Program-made: the position numbers and the translations under genes
Notes under the pieces: model-generated
The model's database searches: none
Told to the model about the DNA's origin: nothing
Seen by the model: only the letters and a program-made list of their open reading frames with translations
In this document: positions 9,884 to 17,931 of the stretch, piece after piece
Layout of the letters: the number at the start of each line of letters is the position of its first letter
Position numbering within the stretch: the first letter of the stretch is position 1
DNA from: Shouchella miscanthi
GTDB taxonomy: Bacteria; Bacillota; Bacilli; Bacillales; Bacillaceae_D
Assembly (NCBI RefSeq): GCF_007725405.1
Contig: NZ_CP042163.1
Coordinates: 62,001 to 126,000 of the forward strand
Direction of reading: 5' to 3'
Length of the DNA: 64,000 bases

Positions 9884-12137
9884 AAAGCTCGTTCGTGTGA
9901 GTATAACTTTTGGTGTTATTCTTTTTGCTGGACAACAGCTTGTCTATGCGGAAGAGCAGGAGTCAGGAATAACCCCTTGGCAACGTTCAAATCAATTCAC
10001 GCAACCTGATCATGCAGAACAGGCTGAACTTCCAGTTGTGAACCCGGAAGATCATGGGTTTATAAAAATGGCAGAAACAGAAGAACTAATTCTTTATGTA
10101 GAGCACGAGTCACTCGGGATTGCGATTAAAGCCAAACAAACAGGCTATGTTTGGCAATCTGGCGTCCATGGTAATGAGGATGCCCAACTAAATGAAACGT
10201 GGCGAGATATGGCAAATTCAGCGCTAACTGTTGAGTACTTAGACCAGCGTGACACGATCCAAACAGAAAGTCTTGTTACATACAATCCTGACATACATGT
10301 GGAGCAAACGGACTCAGGCTTTAAAGCAGACGTTGTGTTTGGACGATCAAATATTGAATTGACACTATTGGTTTCGTTAGATGGTGAACGATTGCAACTT
10401 ACTATACCTGAAGAATCCATTGTAGAGGGTGATCGAGCTAAGCTTGTAACATTGCGCTTGTACCCGTTTCTAGGTGCTGCAGATGAGAACCTATCTGATG
10501 GATACTTATTTATTCCAGATGGAAGCGGTGCGTTAATTCGATTTGAAGAAGAAGCAAGAGCGACTTCGCCATATCGAGCCCCTGTTTACGGAGAAGACGC
10601 AGCATTTGAACGGAATCAAACAGCCGTTTCTTTATTAAATGAGCCCTTATCAATTTCTTACCCCGTATTTGGTGTTGTACATGGAGAGAAACAAAATGGG
10701 TTCGCAACCATACTTGGAGAGGGTAAGCATTATGCGACGATTTTGGCCTATCCAAAAGGAGCATCAACTGATTTTTATTGGGCGACTGCTTACTATACAT
10801 TTCGTCATGAGTATTATCAACCAACTAATCAAAGTGGTGATGGTTTTAATACGTACCAAACTGAGCGACTTTTATACGGAATTGAACAAGAGCGTGTGTT
10901 CTTACAAGAGGATCATGCTAGCTATGTGGGGATGGCCCATGCGTATCAAGAATACTTAGCAACAAATGAACGACTGCCTGAGCAAAAGGATCAAGTGCAG
11001 CTAAATGTAACCTTCTTAGGTGGGGAAACAAAACGGCGCTTTTTTTGGAGGACGGTTGAACCTGTAACCCCTGTTGCAGCTATTGCTAACCACGCTGCAG
11101 AACTGAATCAGGCAGGTGTGAAGAACATGCAAATTACGTATCGTGGTTGGCTGGCTGGAGGGTTGACAGGAACATTGCCGCGAAAGGATGGGTTTGAATC
11201 AGCACTTGGTACAACAGGTGAGCTTGCCTCTACACAACAGTATCTAGCGGATCTTAACATTCCTTTTTATTTTCAAACCGATTATACGAAAGCGTACGAT
11301 GGGGCTGCAGGCTTTTCAGGACAACATGATGTTGTGAGACGATTAAATGGTGAGGCAGCATTGGAGGTAAGAACGTTTTGGGATCATTTTTTGCTAACGC
11401 CTGAGTGGGCGCTTAACACTGTTGATGCAGATCTATCGATGTACAAAGAGAATGGCATTAACCGATTATCGATTGATACGACCGCTTCTGAATTGTTTAG
11501 TCATTATACAAAAAGGACGGTTATGCAGCGCGACGAAGTGCTTCAACAATATGAAATGCTATTCGAAAAACTACTATCTGAAGTTGGGCCATTAGCACTG
11601 AATCGACCGAATGATTATGCCTGGAAGTATGCCGAAAGCTTTCAACAGATTCCCCTTTACTCGTCCAATTACACGGTAGTAACCGATACGGTGCCGTTTC
11701 TGCAAATTGTTTTAAAGGGGCATGTACCTTACTTTGGAGAATTCTCTAATTTTCATAATCAAACCGAGCAAGACCTTCTTCGGATGATTGAATACGGTGC
11801 TTATCCATCGTTCTTGTTAACAACAGAGTCTCCAGATGTACTTTTCAATACGCCTTCCGAAGATTTATTTACGTCACAATTTTCTACGTGGAAAGAAGAT
11901 GTGACGAATCAATATGAATTAGCAATTCAAACTTTAGAACCTGTTGAGGGTGAACAGATTATAAACAGAGTTGTGCACGGAACGGGATTAATTGAAATGG
12001 TTTATTCAAACGGACTATCGGTAGTTGTGAACTATCGGCAAGCGGATGCAACTATTAATGGACTGGTACTTTCTCCGTTAAGCGCCAAGACCGTCCAGAG
12101 TTCAGAACTTGCTAGAGACAAGGAGGATCGCCCATGA
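9876..12137 (+). CDS. Secreted DUF5696-like protein, putative carbohydrate-active enzyme
   Basis: A 753-residue exported protein with an N-terminal signal peptide (to about residue 25, VYAEEQE). The first half is beta-rich (ESLGIAIKAKQTGYVWQSG, YLFIPDGSGALIRFEEEAR) and resembles the substrate-binding sandwich domains that precede catalytic barrels in some glycoside hydrolases. The second half (from about residue 380) has alternating patterns such as GVKNMQITYRGW, NIPFYFQTDYTKAYDG and NRLSIDTTASELFSHY that suggest a TIM barrel. I recall this family being called DUF5696 and lying in sugar ABC loci of Paenibacillus and Bacillus relatives, without an assigned reaction. An extracellular glycosidase role is inference. 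It overlaps neighbouring genes on both sides, which places it in the transporter operon. Confidence 0.65.
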   Translation: MFKKLVRVSITFGVILFAGQQLVYAEEQESGITPWQRSNQFTQPDHAEQAELPVVNPEDHGFIKMAETEELILYVEHESLGIAIKAKQTGYVWQSGVHGNEDAQLNETWRDMANSALTVEYLDQRDTIQTESLVTYNPDIHVEQTDSGFKADVVFGRSNIELTLLVSLDGERLQLTIPEESIVEGDRAKLVTLRLYPFLGAADENLSDGYLFIPDGSGALIRFEEEARATSPYRAPVYGEDAAFERNQTAVSLLNEPLSISYPVFGVVHGEKQNGFATILGEGKHYATILAYPKGASTDFYWATAYYTFRHEYYQPTNQSGDGFNTYQTERLLYGIEQERVFLQEDHASYVGMAHAYQEYLATNERLPEQKDQVQLNVTFLGGETKRRFFWRTVEPVTPVAAIANHAAELNQAGVKNMQITYRGWLAGGLTGTLPRKDGFESALGTTGELASTQQYLADLNIPFYFQTDYTKAYDGAAGFSGQHDVVRRLNGEAALEVRTFWDHFLLTPEWALNTVDADLSMYKENGINRLSIDTTASELFSHYTKRTVMQRDEVLQQYEMLFEKLLSEVGPLALNRPNDYAWKYAESFQQIPLYSSNYTVVTDTVPFLQIVLKGHVPYFGEFSNFHNQTEQDLLRMIEYGAYPSFLLTTESPDVLFNTPSEDLFTSQFSTWKEDVTNQYELAIQTLEPVEGEQIINRVVHGTGLIEMVYSNGLSVVVNYRQADATINGLVLSPLSAKTVQSSELARDKEDRP

Positions 12138-13000
12138 ATCGGTTAACGATGAAAACAAAAAAAACGCTAACTGGATATGGGTTTATACTTCCTTGGATCA
12201 TTGGATTCGCGATCTTCACGGCATTTCCATTATTTTATTCCATTTATTTAAGTTTTCATGATGTCATTATTACACCAAATGGCATTCAAACAACGTACAC
12301 ACATTTTTCAAATTATACGGATGCGTTTGTTGTCGATAGTCAATTTGTGCAAATTCTAGTAACGTACTTACGTGAATTCGCGTTTTCCGTACCGGTCATT
12401 TTAGTGTTCTCTTTAATTATTGCGCTACTTTTAAATCAGCCAATACGGTTTCGTGGATTGTTCCGGATGGTGTTCTTTCTGCCAGTTATTATTATAAGTG
12501 GGCCAGTGGTGAAACAATTAATTGATCAAGAAATGACAAGTATACCTGTTCCAGAAAATAATCTTCTTTTTGTGTATTTACTAGCAGGTGATGGTATAGT
12601 CAGCACCGTTTTTACGTATTTAATGGATAATCTCGTTATGACTCTTTGGTTTTCAGGTGTACAAATTTTAATTTTTCTAGCTGCTTTGCAGAAAATTGAT
12701 CGTCACATTTATGAAGCAGCAAAAATCGACGGTGCATCGAACTGGGAATGCTTCTGGAAAGTAACGCTTCCAAGTTTATTTCCGATTGTGGTAGTAAATA
12801 CCATCTATACTACGGTTATGTACTCCATTTTTGCATTAAATGGTGTTGTACTTCATATCCAAAGCCATATGTTTCGTGTAGAGACTGGATTTGGTTACGC
12901 CTCTGCCTTATCTTGGATTTACTTTGCTGTTATCTGCTTACTCTTACTTCTAATCGTTGGCTTTATGACAGTACGCGGACGTAAGGGGGGAGCATCATGA
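12134..13000 (+). CDS. Sugar ABC transporter permease, MalF-type (pair 2)
   Basis: A 288-residue membrane permease. The EAA loop reads EAAKIDGASNWECFWKVTLPSLFP. The N terminus LTGYGFILPWIIGFAIFTAFPLFYSIYLSF is typical of MalF-type subunits. It overlaps the DUF5696-like gene by 4 nt and the following MalG-type gene by 4 nt. It is a second, clearly different copy of the permease at 6063-6956, so the locus encodes two separate channels. Confidence 0.92.
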   Translation: MNRLTMKTKKTLTGYGFILPWIIGFAIFTAFPLFYSIYLSFHDVIITPNGIQTTYTHFSNYTDAFVVDSQFVQILVTYLREFAFSVPVILVFSLIIALLLNQPIRFRGLFRMVFFLPVIIISGPVVKQLIDQEMTSIPVPENNLLFVYLLAGDGIVSTVFTYLMDNLVMTLWFSGVQILIFLAALQKIDRHIYEAAKIDGASNWECFWKVTLPSLFPIVVVNTIYTTVMYSIFALNGVVLHIQSHMFRVETGFGYASALSWIYFAVICLLLLLIVGFMTVRGRKGGAS

Positions 13001-13953
13001 ATATACAAACTAAGAAAGTAAAGAAAAAGCGTTCCATCGTTGGTTTCACAAAAATAAGAAAGCTGTTAATAGGGAGCCAAGATAATAGCGGGTTCATACT
13101 AAAGATACTTGTTTATAGTTTATTAGTCGCAATCGGATATGTGTACTTATTTCCAGTGTTGTACATGGGTGTATTTAGCTTTAAACGTTTAGATGATTTA
13201 CTAAATCCTCTCGTCACTTGGATTCCGACAGGACTGTATTGGGAGAATTTCAGTAGAGCATTAGAGGTGCTTAATTTTTGGCCAACATTATGGCAAACCT
13301 TGTATGTCACTGTTTTACCAGCTGCTATTCAAACAGGTGTTGCTGCTGTTGTTGGTTATGGATTTGCAAGATTTTCATTCCCTTTTAAGAAAACACTGTT
13401 TGCGCTCGTATTAGTGACGTTTATTATTCCTCCTCAAGTTACGTTGATTCCGCGTTATGTGTTTTTTAACGACCTTGGGTTGCTCGGAAGCATTCAATCG
13501 TTCCTTTTACCAGCTTTGTTTGCTCAAGGGATTAACAGTGCCATATTCATTTTAATTTTCTATCAGTTTTTTCGATTACTGCCAGATTCACTTGAAGAGG
13601 CTGCACAACTTGATGGGGCGGGAAATGTACGCATTTTCTTAACCATTGCTTTACCAATGGCTGTACCAGCAATGATTATTTCATTTTTGTTTTCGCTCGT
13701 GTGGTATTGGAATGAAACGGGATTGGCAGCCATTTACTTTGGAAATAGTTTAACAACCTTACCACTTGAACTACAGCGTTTTTCTATTGTTTATGAACAA
13801 ATGTATGGTGGCGAAGGAAGTTTTGATTTTATTAATGAAGGCATTCAAATGGCGGGGACACTTATTACCATTCTGCCGCTGCTCATTATTTATTTTATTG
13901 CACAGCGATGGTTTGTTGAAGGTGTAGATCGATCAGGAATAGCAGGAGAATAA
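12997..13953 (+). CDS. Sugar ABC transporter permease, MalG-type (pair 2)
   Basis: A 318-residue permease with a basic N-terminal cytosolic extension of about 35 residues (NIQTKKVKKKRSIVG) before the first membrane helix. The EAA loop is EAAQLDGAGNVRIFLTIALPMAVP. It forms the second half of transporter pair 2. It is separated by only 14 nt from the glycosidase-like gene that follows, which suggests that the imported material is processed by those cytosolic proteins. Confidence 0.92.
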   Translation: MNIQTKKVKKKRSIVGFTKIRKLLIGSQDNSGFILKILVYSLLVAIGYVYLFPVLYMGVFSFKRLDDLLNPLVTWIPTGLYWENFSRALEVLNFWPTLWQTLYVTVLPAAIQTGVAAVVGYGFARFSFPFKKTLFALVLVTFIIPPQVTLIPRYVFFNDLGLLGSIQSFLLPALFAQGINSAIFILIFYQFFRLLPDSLEEAAQLDGAGNVRIFLTIALPMAVPAMIISFLFSLVWYWNETGLAAIYFGNSLTTLPLELQRFSIVYEQMYGGEGSFDFINEGIQMAGTLITILPLLIIYFIAQRWFVEGVDRSGIAGE

Positions 13954-13967
13954 GGGAGAGATTTACT

Positions 13968-15185
13968 TTGACTAGAGAAGACATTATTCAAGAAGAAGCG
14001 TATAGAAGTTTTTTATTTTTTTGGCAGGAGGCCAATACAGATTCATCTAGTCCTGGTTTTGGGTTAATACGGGATAAAACAGGTGACGACGCTGTTCATG
14101 TTGCCAGTATTGCATCGGTAGGATTTGGTTTGTCTGCAATCGTTATTGGAGTTGAGCGAGAATGGATTACGAAAGAAGAAGGATATAATCGAACGAAAGG
14201 GACATTAGAGACATTTCTGCATCGAGTGGAGCATATCGATGGTTTTTTCTATCATTTTCTTGATATGAGAACAGCTAAACGCTACAAAGAATACCATGAT
14301 TGTGCGTCTATTATTGATACATCTCTTTTTATAAACGGTGCCATTACGTCAGCTGAATATTTCGGTGGAGATATTGCTAAGTTAGTCGAGCAAATCTATG
14401 AGCGGATAAATTGGCAAACGTATTACAACAAAGAAACAAATCAATTCTATATGGGATTTGATGAAAAAACAGGTGGATTTGGTCAGTGGGATATGTACGC
14501 GGAGCAAATGATGCAATATATGCTTGGAACCGCGTCACCTTCATACCCAGTCCCAGTGAAGATTTATGACGGATTTGAACGTCAAGTAGGTACATACGGG
14601 GACTACACGTTTTATCACTCACCAGGAGGGCAACTATTTACACACCAGTTTTCACATGCATGGTTCCAATTTAAAGGAGTCGTTGATAAAGATGGAATTG
14701 ATTGGTTTGACAATTCGATTAAAGCGACTCTTGCTAGTAGACAACACGCCATTGATCATCAAGACTCTTTTCAAACGTGGTCAGAGCATTCTTGGGGGCT
14801 AACAGCTAGTGAAGGGCCAAATGGTTATCATGGGCACGGCACACCACCGTATCATCCACATGTTGATGTAAAAAATGATGGTACAGTAGCTCCATGTGCG
14901 GCTGCTGGTTCTATTGTCTTTACACCTGAACAATCGAAAGATGCTTTAGAACATTTTTATCGCAATCATCCTCAATTGTGGAGCAAATATGGGTTTTTAG
15001 ATGCTTTTAATTTAGATATGGATTCGCCGTGGTATTCAGAACGCGTCATTGGGATTGATAAAGGCATTACATTGTTAATGATTGAGAATGAACGTAGTGG
15101 CTTAATATGGGATCTTTATATGAACAATGCCATTATACAGAGAGCACAAAAGCTATTGGGGTTTAGAACATTACAAGAAGTTTAA
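13968..15185 (+). CDS. Glycoamylase-like (PF10091) protein, GH144-type candidate
   Basis: A 405-residue protein starting at TTG behind GGGAGAGA. It matches the PF10091 pattern throughout: a VDTALL-like IIDTSLFINGAI, WDMYAEQMMQYMLG, the block LFTHQFSHAWFQFKGVVDKDG, WGLTASEGPNGYHGHG, GTVAPCAAAGSIVFTPEQS, YGFLDAFNLD and IDKGITLLMIENERSGLIW. Characterised members of this fold include GH144 endo-beta-1,2-glucanases; older databases call the family glucoamylase. There is no signal peptide, so it should act in the cytosol on imported oligosaccharides. Beta-1,2-glucan is therefore a possible substrate but is not shown. It lies between permease pair 2 and a GH35-like gene. Confidence 0.75.
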   Translation: MTREDIIQEEAYRSFLFFWQEANTDSSSPGFGLIRDKTGDDAVHVASIASVGFGLSAIVIGVEREWITKEEGYNRTKGTLETFLHRVEHIDGFFYHFLDMRTAKRYKEYHDCASIIDTSLFINGAITSAEYFGGDIAKLVEQIYERINWQTYYNKETNQFYMGFDEKTGGFGQWDMYAEQMMQYMLGTASPSYPVPVKIYDGFERQVGTYGDYTFYHSPGGQLFTHQFSHAWFQFKGVVDKDGIDWFDNSIKATLASRQHAIDHQDSFQTWSEHSWGLTASEGPNGYHGHGTPPYHPHVDVKNDGTVAPCAAAGSIVFTPEQSKDALEHFYRNHPQLWSKYGFLDAFNLDMDSPWYSERVIGIDKGITLLMIENERSGLIWDLYMNNAIIQRAQKLLGFRTLQEV

Positions 15186-15199
15186 GAAGGGATGTTCCC

Positions 15200-17578
15200 A
15201 TGATCGAAATAAAAGAAAAAAAGATTTATATCGATGGCAAGCCCCAATTGATTCTATGTGGTGAAATTCATTATTTTCGGCTCGAAAAAACGGAATGGCA
15301 GGATCGAATAAACAAATTAAAAGCAGCAGGGTGTAATGCTGTAGCTACATATGTTCCATGGATTTGTCATGAGTCAGTGGAAGGAGAAATCGATTTAACA
15401 GGGGAGACAAGGTCGGAATTAGATTTGATTAGTTATATCAACCTCTGTCACGAAAATGATCTCTATTTCATTGTGAAGCCAGGTCCGTTCATTATGGCAG
15501 AAATGAAGAATGAAGGAATACCTTACTGGATTTACGAAAAGCATCCTCATATTGTACCAATTGGCTGGGATGGAAGAGCAGGTTCAACGCCAACTGTTGA
15601 TTATACGCACCCTGATTTTTTAAATGAAGCGAAGGGATGGTATAAAGAGGTCATGACAGCAATTGTACCCATGTTACATGAAAACGGTGGGCCTATTATT
15701 GCTGTTCAACTTGATAATGAAGTGGGGATGCTTGATTGGGTTAGCAACACACCAGATTTAACAGACCATGTTATTGCGTCATTTCTGAGCTGGTTAAGGG
15801 AAACGTATAGCGAAAGCGAGGATCGTTATCCGATTCCGCTAACCGCTGAAGCGATTCGTTCTCCAGATGAATCGTATACCGCTATGCTTCATTTGGACCT
15901 TGGCTATTTTATGCGACAACGATTTGCATTGTATATTAAGTGTTTACGAGGTTATGCGGAGATGTTTGGTGTACATGCTATCCCATTTATTGTTAACATT
16001 CATGGAACTGGTGGTGGGCGTGGCTTTACGTTTCCAATTGGCATTAGCCAACTTTATGAAAGTTATACCCAAGCACCTGGGTACTTGTCGGGTTCTGATA
16101 TCTATTTTGGGGATTTAACGATGGAAACATTCCAAGATTTGTATCTTATAAACGGAATGATGGATGCGGTTCATAGACCGGAACAACCCCTCTCATCTAT
16201 TGAATTTAATTGTGGAGATGGTAACTTTGGTGAGAATTATGGAGGGCGTTATGACCCTTCAGCAGCTGATTTAAAAGCAAGAATGTGTATAGCGCAAGGG
16301 AATCGGTTACTAAACTATTATTTATTTGCTGGTGGTCAAAATTATCGGTTTAATCAAGTGCACGGAGATGGAAATGATCGTATCGCTGCGACAGGGGAAC
16401 GGCATGGATTTGCTGCGCCAATTGACCCTGAAGGCTACGAAAATTATACATATCCACGTATGGCAGAATCCATTCAAACCGTAATGGCACAGAAGGAACA
16501 GCTTGCCGCGATGGAGGAAGAGCGAGATTCACTCGTGTTCGGCTTTATTCCTGATTATTTTATGACAGAATATCGCTACCCAAAGAGTCACAGGATGAAA
16601 ATGTTGTACCAAAATCTTGAAACTTACCGCGCTCATGGTGCATGGGAGATTATGGGCAGAGCGCTCTTGCTCGCTAACTATCGGTTTACAGGCCATGATG
16701 TTCAAAACAAGGAACTGGATCCTTCTGAACAAAAAGCAATTGTGCTCCCTTCGGCATCGTACATGAGTCGGTCGATTCAGAAAAAGCTCGTAACGTATAT
16801 GAAAAACGGGGGCACGGTTTTATTGTACGGAGAAGCACCCACGTATGATATGGAAGGGAACAAATGCCAACTCTTGCTTGAAGCGGCTAATGTGGAGGTT
16901 GTTAAGACGAGGCATGCAACTGAAAAGCAGTTTTTGTCTGTAGTGGCAAGGGGGCTAGCTTCTCCAAGACCTGAAGTGCGCACACACGTTGCACAAGTCT
17001 TTTCGAGTCAAGATGCAGAGCCGATCTTTCAGTTATACGGTACAGATGAGCTCACATCATTTAAAGAACAAGTAGGTCAAGGAACGCTAATGGTGATAGG
17101 AAATGCGTATCGTTGTGACATTGACTTGTTTCAAAAATTGCTAACATCCGTAGGTGTACAGCCAACCCTTTCTCACGATTACAAGCATCACGGTCTTTTT
17201 ATGACATCCACAAGAGATGAAAAGGGACAACGCTTTATTCATGTGCTCAACTTAGATGGGCTTGAGAAGTCTTTTGCCATTTATGAACATAAACAAATGT
17301 TATTTAATCGCGTGAATGTCCATCTTGATGCACGGGCAGGTTTGCTACTGCCGCTTAATGTTTCTTATGGTTCTGTGAAAATACTATACGCTACAGCAGA
17401 GGTAAAGTGGTATCAGAAAACTTCGATGACATTTAAAGGGAGTCGTAAAGGTTTTGTGATTTTTTTACAGACAAAACAAGTTGTTCAAGTCGGTTCTGGA
17501 GTAATGGTGAAGCGCTTGGAAAACCATCATTATTTACTGCAAGCAGAGCAAGCCGAATGTACAATAACGTTTAGGTAG
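15200..17578 (+). CDS. GH35-like beta-galactosidase family glycosidase
   Basis: A 792-residue protein with an N-terminal GH35 TIM barrel: LILCGEIHYFRLEKTEWQDRI, GCNAVATYVPW, FIVKPGPFIMAEMKNEGIP. The acid/base motif reads QLDNEVG (Glu174, usually QxENE) and the likely nucleophile is Glu335 in SIEFNCGDG. Beyond about residue 440 comes a large C-terminal part with a class-I-amidotransferase-like beta-galactosidase accessory region (KAIVLPSASYMSRSIQKKLVTYMKNGGTVLLYG) and beta-strand-rich ends. There is no signal peptide, so the enzyme is cytosolic. It probably removes terminal beta-linked sugars from imported oligosaccharides; galactose specificity is not certain. It is the last gene of the locus and has no clear strong terminator after it. 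Confidence 0.82.
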   Translation: MIEIKEKKIYIDGKPQLILCGEIHYFRLEKTEWQDRINKLKAAGCNAVATYVPWICHESVEGEIDLTGETRSELDLISYINLCHENDLYFIVKPGPFIMAEMKNEGIPYWIYEKHPHIVPIGWDGRAGSTPTVDYTHPDFLNEAKGWYKEVMTAIVPMLHENGGPIIAVQLDNEVGMLDWVSNTPDLTDHVIASFLSWLRETYSESEDRYPIPLTAEAIRSPDESYTAMLHLDLGYFMRQRFALYIKCLRGYAEMFGVHAIPFIVNIHGTGGGRGFTFPIGISQLYESYTQAPGYLSGSDIYFGDLTMETFQDLYLINGMMDAVHRPEQPLSSIEFNCGDGNFGENYGGRYDPSAADLKARMCIAQGNRLLNYYLFAGGQNYRFNQVHGDGNDRIAATGERHGFAAPIDPEGYENYTYPRMAESIQTVMAQKEQLAAMEEERDSLVFGFIPDYFMTEYRYPKSHRMKMLYQNLETYRAHGAWEIMGRALLLANYRFTGHDVQNKELDPSEQKAIVLPSASYMSRSIQKKLVTYMKNGGTVLLYGEAPTYDMEGNKCQLLLEAANVEVVKTRHATEKQFLSVVARGLASPRPEVRTHVAQVFSSQDAEPIFQLYGTDELTSFKEQVGQGTLMVIGNAYRCDIDLFQKLLTSVGVQPTLSHDYKHHGLFMTSTRDEKGQRFIHVLNLDGLEKSFAIYEHKQMLFNRVNVHLDARAGLLLPLNVSYGSVKILYATAEVKWYQKTSMTFKGSRKGFVIFLQTKQVVQVGSGVMVKRLENHHYLLQAEQAECTITFR

Positions 17579-17637
17579 AGACGGACCTGTTCATTTACAG
17601 AGCATTCTCTTAGCTAATCAAGTGGTTAGTAACTAAC

Positions 17638-17666
17638 TTTACATTTTTTAATTTTTCAGGTAATGT
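17638..17666 (+). promoter_or_regulatory. Possible promoter of the ABC-F leader
   Basis: TTTACA (17638-17643), a 17-nt spacer and TAATGT (17661-17666) make a weak sigma-A candidate. The same bases form an 8-bp inverted repeat (TTTACATT at 17638-17645 with AATGTAAA at 17662-17669). A repressor site or RNA hairpin is an equally good reading. Confidence 0.3.
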
Positions 17667-17695
17667 AAAAATGAATGAAGTAGGAGGTGAGTAGA

Positions 17696-17830
17696 TTGGA
17701 TTCTTTTAATGGTAGCCAGGCAAAACGATTAGCGTATTTATGGATGTGTCAGGCGATTTTTTCAGCAGTAGTTAAAAATTGGATTAGTCTGTCCGTTTTT
17801 AAACAACTGTATAGGAAAATAAACCATTAG
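17696..17830 (+). CDS. Short leader ORF upstream of the ABC-F gene
   Basis: A 44-residue ORF starting at TTG behind a very strong ribosome site (AGGAGGTGA, 17682-17690) and ending at TAG 17828-17830. An even shorter 7-codon ORF (ATG 17671, ending TAG 17692-17694) finishes just before it. Its residues (MDSFNGSQAKRLAYLW at the start) match no family I recognise. The strong ribosome site, and the position before a terminator hairpin and a ribosome-associated ABC-F gene, suggest that translation of the leader senses ribosome stalling. It could instead be a chance ORF. Confidence 0.45.
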   Translation: MDSFNGSQAKRLAYLWMCQAIFSAVVKNWISLSVFKQLYRKINH

Positions 17831-17870
17831 AAAGAAACACGTCTGTCTACTCGCATACGGTAACACATGC

Positions 17871-17895
17871 AGCAGCGATCTTTCGCTGCTTTTTT
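17871..17895 (+). terminator. Attenuator-like terminator in the ABC-F leader
   Basis: AGCAGCGA (17871-17878) pairs with TCGCTGCT (17883-17890) around a 4-nt loop, followed by T residues. It lies 41 nt after the leader ORF stop and 36 nt before the ABC-F start. Flanking AAAGAAACACG (17831-17841) can pair with CGTGT and GTTTCTTT just downstream (17896-17911), giving an outer or alternative structure. Confidence 0.6.
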
Positions 17896-17931
17896 CGTGT
17901 TTTGTTTCTTTCTTGACAAAAGGAGAAGCAA

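Noticed and set aside
13968-15185. Calling the PF10091 protein a glucoamylase
   Set aside because: The old family label is misleading; characterised relatives are beta-1,2-glucanases. Activity is left open.
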